Assembly: GCA_003116975.1 (NCBI GenBank)
Contig: BGKB01000163.1
Coordinates: forward strand, 62,001-126,000
Direction: 5' to 3'
Source of the DNA: Aurantiochytrium sp. KH105
Taxonomy: Eukaryota > Sar > Bigyra > Thraustochytrida > Thraustochytriidae
Length of the DNA: 64,000 nt
Shown here: positions 54,412 to 63,063 of the stretch, one piece after another
Layout of the letters: each line of letters opens with the position of its first letter
Position numbering within the stretch: the first letter of the stretch is position 1
Made by a program: the position numbers and the translations under genes
The notes under the pieces: model-generated
What the model was told of the DNA's origin: nothing
Seen by the model: the letters and a program-made list of their open reading frames with translations, nothing else
Databases searched by the model: none

Positions 54412-54431
54412 CCCCCCCCCCCCCCCCCCCC
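54412..54431. repeat. Poly-C tract followed by A runs
   Basis: About 20 consecutive C residues followed by CAAAAAAACAACAAAAAAAC in the convergent 3' region between the acidic protein and the LRRC9-like gene. Its exact length is error-prone in sequencing. Confidence 0.85.
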
Positions 54432-54499
54432 AAAAAAACAACAAAAAAACAACAAAAAAATCACACAGACACAAGCACACAAAAGAAAAGCAATTTTAT

Positions 54500-56728
54500 T
54501 CACACAGATGATTGCAGGATGCGTTCCTGCTTATGCTTTTGCAAGTCAATGTCAGCCCTGACGTTGATGACTTGCTGGTGCAAGTCGGCTGCACGCTCGT
54601 CAATGGCTTCAATCTGTAAAGCCGTGTCTGGGTCAAGCTGGTTGAAAACGCGATCGTCGTATTGCGTAAGAATAGTTTGCGTCCTTTGCTCAATCTTGGC
54701 GAGCTTTTCTTCGACCCGAGATGGTACACCGTCGGCAGCTTTGGTGAACTTGGCGCGAATACTTTGCACGAGATTCTCGAGACCTGGGTCGCGTGCGAGC
54801 GTGGACACAGGCTCTTGCTCGTCGGCCCGCTTGATGCTCGACAGAACGAGGTAGACACGGGGTGCAAAGAGGTCTGCACATTGGCGACTCGCCACGAACA
54901 GCGACGCTGAGGCGCGAACGACTGGCTGATGGTCGGCGAGCTCCAGCGCGTCCGAAGACGTGTCAAGAGGTGAAGATTCTGGAAGATTTTCTAGATCTTG
55001 CTCGTGGTAAAATGCGCACTGCAGCACGCGATATAAGCCCGTCATCTCAGCAGTAACGCCAGTCTGTCGCGCCGCGACCCGAGGGTTGGGAGAAAAGTAA
55101 ATGTGCGACCCCAAGGCGCCCAGTCCGTGGGTTAGAGCTCTTTTAAGCGTAAGGAGATCGGGAACACCAACATATACGATGGATGCCGTGGCCGGATCCT
55201 TGCGTGCCCAGAGCTCACGCCACAGTGTAGCGTTGAAAATCTTGACAGCCCTGTAGATTCGCAAACGCACTAACATCGATTGACTCGTGTCAGCTTTGCT
55301 GCCTGTAATCTCATCCGTGTCACTCTCGCTCCTTTCGTCAAGTTCGCGAGTTTGCCCTGGAGATTCTTCGTTCTGTTGCGCCTCTGCGATGGTAGCAGCA
55401 AGAGCATTGAGTTCAGGTGGAACGCTCGTTGATGCAGGCATGCTCGTGGCGTCGCCGTACAGCATTTGAACAGCGACCCGTTTGACGACAGCCCCGGAAT
55501 CGTCAGTGACGCCTTGCATGACTTCAGCCATTGCAACCGACTCGTGTAGCTCGAGACGCGCCCGGCGCGAGAGTTGCGCAAACGCCTTTTCTTCTTGCTC
55601 AATCGTAGCTCTCTCCTCTTCGATGAGAGCCTCGAGCAGCTCACGGTGCTGTTTTCTGGCCTTAAGCAGTTCGCTCTTGAGATGTTCAAAGTTCTGATCC
55701 CTGAGCCGCAGCTGGCGCATGCGCTCGGCGTGAACTTTCTCTCGGCCTTTGGTGACGACCTCTTGCAGTTTAGCGAATTGCCCGAGAAGCTGCGCTTTCA
55801 GGTCCTCGGCTTCCCTGACGCTTTTGAGCCTAGCAAGCTCAATTGTGCGCAACTCGTCTTTGTGCTGGCGCTGTAGTTCGTCAACTTTGTCGTGGAAGTC
55901 AAGCTGACGTTGTAAAAAGGTGTCCTCAGCGCGTGCTCGGTCATTGTCTTCGACATGCTCGTCGTCAAGCTCGTGAAGCGTCTTGAGGACACAGATGGCA
56001 AAGGATCGATAATTCTCCTGGTACACAACGGGGCAGGCTCCAAAGAGCGCGCTTTGCATTTTCAGATTCCGAAGCTGTGGTAATACCGACAGTCTCTCAA
56101 GTTCTTTGAGCCTTGAAACCCGATTCCGCGAGAGATCGAGAACACGGAGGTACATGTTTCCTGCGAGACCACCGAGTTCGCGAATTAGGTTTCCTTGTAC
56201 GCAGAGCTCGCGGAGGTCGGTGAGATTTTCGAGATTCTCGAGGCGTTCAATGCGATTTTCCGCGAGCCACAGGCGTCGCAGTCGTGGGCAGCGTTCGAGA
56301 TTTTCGATTTTAGAAATCCCGCATCGCGTGACGGAAAGCTCTGTTAAATTCGGCAAGGCATCAAGATGCTCGAGTTTGCGAACGCCTGGTTGTTTCGATA
56401 GAGTCAGTGACCGGAGCGTGGCTCCAAGGCATCGCAAATTGGGTACGCGCTCTAACCGAGTGTCAATGAGCGTGATTTTTTGGACATTCTTGAGCTCTTC
56501 AAAGTGCTGTGAGGCCGAGGTGTCGGTGAAGATCACCTCGAGTTGCTGCAGCCTGCTGGGGTCTTCGTCGGCGCCGCAGGCCTCCTCCACAAAGTTGGCC
56601 GCTGTCGCGGCGATCTCGACGTCCGCCATCTGCAGGATGGCAGAGCAAGGCAGACCACGCACGCCGCCAAGAGCCTCTGCGAAAGCTGCCTCGGCCGCGC
56701 GGGCTACACGCGCGACGTGCTGGTGCAA
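54500..56728 (-). CDS. LRRC9-like leucine-rich repeat and coiled-coil protein
   Basis: 742 residues. SDS22-like 22-residue leucine-rich repeats run from about 75 to 230 (ITLIDTRLERVPNL, LTELSVTRCGISKIENLERC, LRRLWLAENRIERLENLENL, LRELCVQGNLIRELGGL), capped near YRSFAICVLKTLHELDDEHV. A coiled coil follows (about 275-400). The C-terminal half resembles human LRRC9: RIYRAVKIFNATLWRELW (VKRIIKVNNRILRLKF), GLYRVLQCAFYHEQDL (YRKMLECLFYVFDPE) and a late FAPRVYLVL block (IPRKYLL). LRRC9 is found mainly in ciliated species; function uncertain. The internal Met at residue 34 (MADVEIAATA, codon at 56629) is an alternative start. Confidence 0.65.
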   Translation of the reverse strand: MHQHVARVARAAEAAFAEALGGVRGLPCSAILQMADVEIAATAANFVEEACGADEDPSRLQQLEVIFTDTSASQHFEELKNVQKITLIDTRLERVPNLRCLGATLRSLTLSKQPGVRKLEHLDALPNLTELSVTRCGISKIENLERCPRLRRLWLAENRIERLENLENLTDLRELCVQGNLIRELGGLAGNMYLRVLDLSRNRVSRLKELERLSVLPQLRNLKMQSALFGACPVVYQENYRSFAICVLKTLHELDDEHVEDNDRARAEDTFLQRQLDFHDKVDELQRQHKDELRTIELARLKSVREAEDLKAQLLGQFAKLQEVVTKGREKVHAERMRQLRLRDQNFEHLKSELLKARKQHRELLEALIEEERATIEQEEKAFAQLSRRARLELHESVAMAEVMQGVTDDSGAVVKRVAVQMLYGDATSMPASTSVPPELNALAATIAEAQQNEESPGQTRELDERSESDTDEITGSKADTSQSMLVRLRIYRAVKIFNATLWRELWARKDPATASIVYVGVPDLLTLKRALTHGLGALGSHIYFSPNPRVAARQTGVTAEMTGLYRVLQCAFYHEQDLENLPESSPLDTSSDALELADHQPVVRASASLFVASRQCADLFAPRVYLVLSSIKRADEQEPVSTLARDPGLENLVQSIRAKFTKAADGVPSRVEEKLAKIEQRTQTILTQYDDRVFNQLDPDTALQIEAIDERAADLHQQVINVRADIDLQKHKQERILQSSV

Positions 56729-57431
56729 TGAGGGGTCCGAGGCGACTTCCCTCGGCCTGGCAACGCCACGGGTGAGCGCTTTTGGGCTGTCGCGATGATG
56801 TCAGTATACTACTAACCACCTACTTACAATGTTTACTACAGGGGACTCCGATTGTAACGGCAAGGAAGATGAAGGAGAGCTGAGGAGCACTGCGACGTGT
56901 TGGGACGCATGGGGATGGGACGGGATGATTTAGGTCGAGAACGCACATGGATCGCATTGGCGCGGCAATACACGTGACGCTGCAGACCGCGTTCGTCATG
57001 GCAAAGAATTTGTCAAAATCGTACAGCATAAGAAAGACTTGCAGGTAGTGGTAGACTGTGGCGATTTATGACATGCCGACCTCCAGCAAGAGCAGTGGCA
57101 CCAGCAGCAAGCAAGATCGACAACAGGTGCAGCCAAGCAAATCAGAGCAGTGAACGAGAAACGAACGAAAGAAAGAAAAGAAAAGGAACAAATAACTTTG
57201 GGAAAAAAGGAAAACGTATACAACGAAAAGAAACGGTTATGCATCATCGTGGTCATGGGGCATGGAGAGCATTCTGATCTTTTGGAAAAAATCAGTTCGT
57301 GCGAAAAGAAAAAGAGTTGTCCACCCCTCAATTTGAACAGAAAAAAGAAAAGACACGAGCACACAGAGAAAAGGCACGAGACGATACGTCCTTGTCTGTG
57401 TGGGAATGTGTGCGCGTGCGCACGTGGATAT
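56729..57431. other. Intergenic between LRRC9-like and MYB genes
   Basis: About 700 bases: promoter of the LRRC9-like gene and 3' flank of the MYB gene. 57150-57380 is A-rich on the plus strand (GAAAAAAG-type), i.e. T-rich for the minus-strand transcript. No conserved frame. Confidence 0.4.
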
Positions 57432-58541
57432 CTATGTGCTCGCATCGCAAGTTGAAGAAGCATTGTCCGAACGCGAAAGTTGCATGAGCAAAAGTGCGCC
57501 GTCCTCAGGACGAGATATGATGGCACCGTTGTTCGTATTGCCATGTACAGGCACGGATATAGGTTGCTTTGCGGCGCACCGCAGTGCGGGAAACAATGAT
57601 GCAGATGTGGAAAGAACAATGGACTCTTGCGTTTGTTGCAAGTGTCGGTAACGTTGCATGTGCTGCATGTGCTGCCAGCGTAGCTGACGTTCGCGCATCT
57701 GATGTATCTGCAAGAGGTCCGGAAGGGCCATGGAAGGGAAGATAGACGTCGGTGACGCGTGCGGCGCCGGCGTCAGGGGAGAAGGGGCCGAAGTGCCGAG
57801 CAGCATAGACGAGGTCGGTGCTGTTTGCGTAGGTTCACGTTTGGGCACGACGGAAGAGGCATGTTGCAGCGCAGAAAGAATGGCCATCTTTGCGGAAGGC
57901 TCAATTTTGCGCTTCTTGTTCGCACGATCAGTAAGGTTGCAGGCAGCAAACTCGGGCGAGCGCATCGTGGACGCTGGCATCTGGGGGCTTGGCGGCTGTG
58001 ACTGTGGGGTTTGCTTTGCGGCACGAATAACGGGTGACTCCCGAGCTAGACGCTTGAGGTGGCGATCATACTTGCGCGCCTTGGAGTAGAAACGATTCTT
58101 GACGCTAAGGTCGGTGCGCCCGGGAAGGTGTTTGGCAATCTCGGCCCACAAGTTGCCATAGAGTTTCTGATACTGAAAAAGAATCGCGTCCTCCTCCGCC
58201 GTCCAGGACCCCTTTTTCACCTTGGGACAGAGGTGGTTCCTGTATCGATCACGGCATTGCTTGGCGACGCGCCCGGGGAGTTTCTCTGCTACCGAAGGCC
58301 AGGCCTCTAGGCCGTGTTTCTTGACGGCCTCCAGGAGAAGCGTATCTTCTTGAATCGTCCAGAGCTGCTTGGGCGAGCTGGCGATACTGTGACGCTTGCG
58401 GGGCGCCTTTTCAATAATCGACAGCGCGATGCGCAGCACCTGCGCCTGGGACGTTGGCGTCGACGTCGACGTCGACGTCGACGATGAAGACGACGACGAC
58501 GTCGTCGTCGTCGTCGTTGTTGCGAGTTCCTCGTGCTCCAT
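57432..58541 (-). CDS. R2R3-MYB transcription factor
   Basis: 369 residues from the ATG at 58541. Two MYB repeats: R2 at about 58-104 with W60, W80 and Tyr99 in the spaced aromatic positions (LWTIQEDTLLLEAVKKHG; CRDRYRNHLCP), and R3 at about 110-156 with W112, W131 and F150 (GSWTAEEDAILF; SVKNRFYSKAR). This is the c-MYB-like DNA-binding fold, which recognises AACNG-type sites. The N-terminus is a Thr/Ser run encoded by a (GTCGAC)n/(GAC)n(GTC)n palindromic microsatellite (58456-58521). The C-terminus is disordered with Gln/Met/His-rich stretches. The frame is open upstream to 59432 only because of tetranucleotide repeats (NKQT runs), which I exclude. Confidence 0.88.
   Translation of the reverse strand: MEHEELATTTTTTTSSSSSSSTSTSTSTPTSQAQVLRIALSIIEKAPRKRHSIASSPKQLWTIQEDTLLLEAVKKHGLEAWPSVAEKLPGRVAKQCRDRYRNHLCPKVKKGSWTAEEDAILFQYQKLYGNLWAEIAKHLPGRTDLSVKNRFYSKARKYDRHLKRLARESPVIRAAKQTPQSQPPSPQMPASTMRSPEFAACNLTDRANKKRKIEPSAKMAILSALQHASSVVPKREPTQTAPTSSMLLGTSAPSPLTPAPHASPTSIFPSMALPDLLQIHQMRERQLRWQHMQHMQRYRHLQQTQESIVLSTSASLFPALRCAAKQPISVPVHGNTNNGAIISRPEDGALLLMQLSRSDNASSTCDAST
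58456..58521. repeat. GTCGAC / GAC-GTC microsatellite, partly palindromic
   Basis: GTCGACGTCGAC repeats followed by GACGACGACGTCGTCGTC, which is self-complementary for more than 20 bases. It encodes the Thr/Ser run at the MYB N-terminus. Confidence 0.9.
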
Positions 58542-59094
58542 GCTGACTTTCGCCTGCTCCGCGGTAGTACCCCCCGTTCTTCTTGGTCTTCTCTCCACAG
58601 AGACGAGCGACACAAGGGAGATACTATATGGGGTCCGTCGGTCACGCGCTCGCCGAGAACCCACGCCGGGCGGCTCTCCGCGCGGCGCGGCTCCCGCGCG
58701 GGCGCGTTCGCTCCGGCGCCGGCGCTGGCGTCGCTCCTGCCCCCGCGCGCCGCGCCGCTCCCTCCCGCGCGCCCGCGCGCGCGCCGCGGTCCCGGCCGCG
58801 CTGGGATCGGGCGGCGCAATTTCGCCAACGTCGCGCGCGATGCGATGCGATGCCGCTCCGCTCCGCCGATGCAATCCGCTGCGAGCGAGGCGAGGCGAGG
58901 CGAGGCGCCGCGCCAGGCAGACGGACGCACGGACAGGCGTGCGGGCAGACGCGCGTAGCTTCTCGCGGCCGGCGCGCGCGAGGCCGCGGCTGCGCTCCCG
59001 CCTGCGCGCGACCGCCGCGCTGCGTCCTCGAAGCCCGTCTGCCCTCTCTGCCTGGGACCGGCGCGAGGGACCCGGAAAAGTCAGTCGCAAGGGA

Positions 59095-59352
59095 AAGAAT
59101 GAATGAAGGAATGAAGGAATGAATGAAGGAATGAAGGAATGAAGGAATGAGTGAGTGAATGAGTGAGTGAAGGAATGAACGAAAAGAAAAGGGTGTGCAC
59201 CCTCTCTGAGCTGCCCCTGGCTGCTTGCTTGCTTGCTTTCTTGCTGGTTGATTGCTTTTGTTTGGCTGGTGGCTGTTTGTTTGTTTGTTTGTTTGTTTGT
59301 TTTTTTGCCAGGTTGCTTGTCTGTTTGTTTGTTTGTTTGTTTACTCGTTTGT
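59095..59352. repeat. Tetranucleotide microsatellites (GAAT/GAAG, GCTT, TTTG)
   Basis: GAATGAAG units at 59095-59183, GCTT units near 59223-59240, and TTTG units at 59273-59352, separated by short unique sequence. Confidence 0.9.
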
Positions 59353-59474
59353 TTGTTTGGATGGCCATTGGTGGGTGTTTTGTAGAACAAGGCTTCGCGC
59401 GAGGATCTATACGCAGTATCTGGGCAGCGCACGCCACCACGGATCGTGATGGACGCTTTGGTTTCTTATTTGTC

Positions 59475-59565
<91 letters not shown>

Positions 59566-59566
59566 G
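59475..59566. repeat. (TTG)n microsatellite, about 31 copies
   Basis: An uninterrupted 92-base TTG run on the plus strand (CAA on the minus), followed by CAGGCC. Purity suggests it is young and length-variable. Confidence 0.95.
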
Positions 59567-60196
59567 CAGGCCTATCGTTGTTGTTGTGGTAAATTTTTAA
59601 TCTTGGCTGTTGGGGGCGCAGTGGGAGCTGAGAATGAAGGTATGAAGATCAGAGCAGAGCGGAGCTGCGTGCAAAGAAGACGAAAAGAAATCTGTGCTGT
59701 TCAAGTATGGATCGTGCTTTATGCAGTCCACGAGGTATAGGTTCCTTGCGGTTCGGCTTTGAGATTTGTTTCTCCACAAAGACCTTTGGCCGGTCTATAC
59801 CACCACAAATCAGCGGATTGCAACCAAAAAACCGGGGGCCGTGCGTCTTTAGCTCCGGCCCGCCAGCCAGGTCCGCCGCCTTTCAAGTCACACGCTGATC
59901 GAGTACGAGTCTTTCACGTAAGTCAGTGAGTCTGTCGCACACGCTCATCATGGTTCATTTTGTCAAGGAAGTCTATACATGCATGGTGGGTGACCATGCC
60001 AAAGATGGAGGCCAGCAGCGCCATCTCGTGGTTGTCAGCTGGCACCTGCCTTGGCTCCAGCAGGGGCTCAAGGCAAGATATTTTTCGTCTCCAACGCAGG
60101 GCGCAAAAGCTTGTTTTTGTTTTTGATAGAGAGCGTGTGTTGCACACGCACCGTGACGTGCGAACGTCCCTCCCTATTTAGATCAAAGTCGAGAAG

Positions 60197-62956
60197 ATGT
60201 CGGCTGACCTCGAGGCCGACGCTTTGGGCCTCGGTGAGGCATCGGCGGATAGCGACGAGGGCTCTGAAGCTGCAGCTGGGGGCTCTGCTTACGTCGACGA
60301 CAGCAACAGCGGCGTCCACGCTCTTTCGACCCAAGGTACCGACGCAAAAGGGCTCAAGGCCAAGAATGAGGACGGCGACGATGCCACGAGCTCCGAGGCA
60401 CCAGACTCGCAAGAAGACCACAACGCAACGGGCCCGCGACGGACGGTCGACGCGGCAACGTTTGCTGACGACCTGATCAGAGAATTGAAGAGGCAGAATC
60501 CACCGCTCGTCCCGCGCGCGGCAAACCTGCGCACCGTGCTCGGGCTTCCTGATGACGTTCTTCTTGTGAGAACTGCAGATCTTGTCCGCAAAGCCATGGA
60601 CGAGCTTGCGCTTGGTCTGCACTGGCACTTGCTCTACACGCTCGTACATTCCGCCTGGCAGGCCCACCTTTTCAGTAATTTGGGGCTCAGTACACTCAGA
60701 TTCCGAGGAAAACCCGTCAAACAGCCCGGCAATCAGCCTCGACGAGCAAAACGTATCCGCTATCCGGAAGTCGAGCTGCGCGTGCGGAGCGATGCCGATG
60801 GTGTACTTCGTCTTGAGGGTCTCGACGCTTTTTTCAACGTGCGATCGCTCGACTTTCGTGCCCTGCTCAATCATGTTGTACGCGTGAACACAACGCGACG
60901 CGGCGTATGGACATTTCATCGCAAACGTGGCACAGGCACCTACTACCCCGAAAACGTGGTTCGTTCCGCACAGCTCTTGGGCAATTGTGCCAATTTCTTC
61001 TCGCATCGAAACGCGGTGGTGCCGCGCACCGTCTCGCCTGCCCCCGGTGACGCTGCAAGCGACTTTGCGGCAATCAAGGAGCGGGAGGTGCAAGTAAGCA
61101 CAGCCTTTTTCACCGCCGTTGCAAGTTGGACAGCAAGTTTAGAAGCGAAAATACATAAACTCAAGGCTATGCATGCACCGGACCGCACCGCTGACCAGCT
61201 CTATGCCCATGACAAAGATTGGCTTCATGGACTGTGTCGGTCCATGTTAGATGTGAGCTGCACTCATCTCCGTGCTGCAGATAGCATTCGCTTGCTCTTT
61301 CTCAAGATGATCTCAGTCCCGCGTAGCGCCGAGGATACTCCTTCTGCGGTCGATGCGCTTCGAAGTCTTTCGTCTCATCTCGAGCACCTCGACGAGGAAG
61401 ATGAGATTGCAGACGAGGACACGGAGAGTGTCGCAAGAACTGATGCGAAGGGTAGTCGTTTGCGTGAAAAAGCCGAGAACAACCCCGTTCAAGGAGCGCC
61501 CCACTCAAGCATCGCACCGCCTGCAATTCTTGCTGCGCCACATCCTGCGAACGTTGCTGAAGCCGACCCTCGCGAAGTTCGCTTTGCGCTTTATTCCTTA
61601 TGGACACGATTTGGCGCATCCGACCCCGAATCGAGCGCGAGCGTCGACGAGGATGGGAATGCTGACGACGACAATGATACAGAAACGCGCAGTGAAGTTA
61701 GTGCCACCTCTGGGCGAAGTCGAACACGGTCTCGAGCGAGCACGGAAGATGGGGACGCATCTTCGCGTTGGTGTCCTAATGAGGCATTGGAATTCGGCAC
61801 CGTCCGTGTAACGCGCTACGAATTTCAAAATCTAGGGACACGCCCTTGCCTGGGCGTTCGCGCCTCCTTTACCGTCGATCCACTCGGGGTGACCCATGTG
61901 GATCTCGTCCACCGCATGATCGACGTGACACTATTGACGCTTCGGCAAGCACTCATGGAAGCTGCCACGCGCTACATGGAAACGAGGGCACTGGATAAAG
62001 CTCAAAATCTCATTGTTGCGCACGTTGTAGAAAGTGCGTTACTGATCAAAGCACATGGCAAGCGACTACATGTTGATTGGGACACGCTCAAAACGACAGG
62101 TCTGCAGAATTCAAAGGTGGCCATGTTTGATGAGGCCGCCTACGACCCCGTGGGAGGCCATCTTGAGCTCTTTTGCTCCTTTGCTCGACGTCAAGACGTG
62201 AGCGATGTCGTCGCCAGTCAGCTGTGGTCCGCGAGCGACGTGGTGCAGCACTTTTTCAGATACGAGCCACGGTTTGCGGACCCACGATTTGTGGCTGAGT
62301 TCCTACGTCGGCTCGTTCACCCACGAACGGGCGCAGCACTTTTTCCCGAAGCGGCTGCCATGATTCAGGTCCGCGATCGCATTATGCACCACTTTCATCT
62401 TATTCACGCGGAAGAGTATTCGATTGGTGAGCTGTACACGGATCATGGAAGTATGCAATGCCTCATCCGAAAGGTTTGCGCGTCCTTAGGGGTCGATCCT
62501 CGTATGGGTCGCATGGCTGTGCTCTCTGCCGCGATGGACGACCTCGAAGACCTGATCGGACATTATAAACGCTGGCGTGCGCGGCAAAATGCCGCATTTC
62601 ATCAATTCGCCATCGCGGAACGTCTTGTTCTGGCTCAAAGTACCGTCAAGGCTCTGCTTGCTGCATATGACGCAGAGACAGACACCATGGATCGCGGCCT
62701 TCGCACGGATCTTGCGGCGGAAGATGGATCGGGCGAGGCGCTCAAGTATCTTCTGGACCTCTTTGGCCCCATTCCCGAAGCCGGGGCCGAAGACGACGAC
62801 GACGACGCCGCCGAAGAAGACAATCTGTATAATGTACTGGGTGGCGACGACGATCATATCAGCGATGGCAAGGGCGACGAGGAGGCTGACGTTGATGGTG
62901 AGAGCGCTGACGCCGGCAAAATGAGCAAGGTTCCGATTAAAAGGACGAATGAATGA
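60197..62956 (+). CDS. Unrecognised 919-residue protein
   Basis: The first 95 residues are acidic and disordered. Residues 98-300 look folded: DDLIRELKRQNPPL, LHWHLLYTLVHSAWQAHLFS, then RYPEVELRVRSD...LEGLDAFFNVRSLDF and a GVWTFHRKRGTGTYYP block. A Ser/Glu/Asp linker sits at about 400-440 and 475-530. Residues 540-880 look helical (VTHVDLVHRMIDVTLLTLRQ; ELFCSFARRQDVSDVV; FFRYEPRFADPRFVAEFLRR; LIGHYKRWRARQNAAF). A DDDDDAAEEDN acidic tail follows. There is no signal peptide, membrane segment or catalytic motif I know. Codon use matches neighbours, so it is surely a gene; function unknown. Confidence 0.75.
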   Translation: MSADLEADALGLGEASADSDEGSEAAAGGSAYVDDSNSGVHALSTQGTDAKGLKAKNEDGDDATSSEAPDSQEDHNATGPRRTVDAATFADDLIRELKRQNPPLVPRAANLRTVLGLPDDVLLVRTADLVRKAMDELALGLHWHLLYTLVHSAWQAHLFSNLGLSTLRFRGKPVKQPGNQPRRAKRIRYPEVELRVRSDADGVLRLEGLDAFFNVRSLDFRALLNHVVRVNTTRRGVWTFHRKRGTGTYYPENVVRSAQLLGNCANFFSHRNAVVPRTVSPAPGDAASDFAAIKEREVQVSTAFFTAVASWTASLEAKIHKLKAMHAPDRTADQLYAHDKDWLHGLCRSMLDVSCTHLRAADSIRLLFLKMISVPRSAEDTPSAVDALRSLSSHLEHLDEEDEIADEDTESVARTDAKGSRLREKAENNPVQGAPHSSIAPPAILAAPHPANVAEADPREVRFALYSLWTRFGASDPESSASVDEDGNADDDNDTETRSEVSATSGRSRTRSRASTEDGDASSRWCPNEALEFGTVRVTRYEFQNLGTRPCLGVRASFTVDPLGVTHVDLVHRMIDVTLLTLRQALMEAATRYMETRALDKAQNLIVAHVVESALLIKAHGKRLHVDWDTLKTTGLQNSKVAMFDEAAYDPVGGHLELFCSFARRQDVSDVVASQLWSASDVVQHFFRYEPRFADPRFVAEFLRRLVHPRTGAALFPEAAAMIQVRDRIMHHFHLIHAEEYSIGELYTDHGSMQCLIRKVCASLGVDPRMGRMAVLSAAMDDLEDLIGHYKRWRARQNAAFHQFAIAERLVLAQSTVKALLAAYDAETDTMDRGLRTDLAAEDGSGEALKYLLDLFGPIPEAGAEDDDDDAAEEDNLYNVLGGDDDHISDGKGDEEADVDGESADAGKMSKVPIKRTNE

Positions 62957-63063
62957 GCTCGTAGCCAACCAGGCAGTCAGTCAATCAATCAATTAGTCAG
63001 TCAAACGAAACGTCCCACTGCACATGACGCTTCTCTTTGCTTGAATCGACGATATGTAACTGC

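Larger units (their letters stand above)
58542..60196. promoter_or_regulatory. Divergent 1.65-kb region, repeat-dense
   Basis: Between the MYB start (minus) and the 919-residue gene (plus). 58640-59060 is extremely GC-rich with GGCGAGGCGAGGCGAGGCG repeats (58880-58900). ATACTATATGG near 58621 may be a MYB TATA element. 59095-59566 is nearly all microsatellite. 59600-60190 is ordinary. No gene recognised. Confidence 0.45.

Noticed and set aside
58542-59432. MYB N-terminal extension with NKQT and HSF repeats
   Set aside because: It is encoded by tetranucleotide microsatellites and GC-rich promoter DNA; the ATG at 58541 gives a normal MYB start.
59460-59600. Poly-Leu/poly-Cys/poly-Val frames at the TTG run
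   Set aside because: A pure trinucleotide microsatellite is open in all three frames; not coding.
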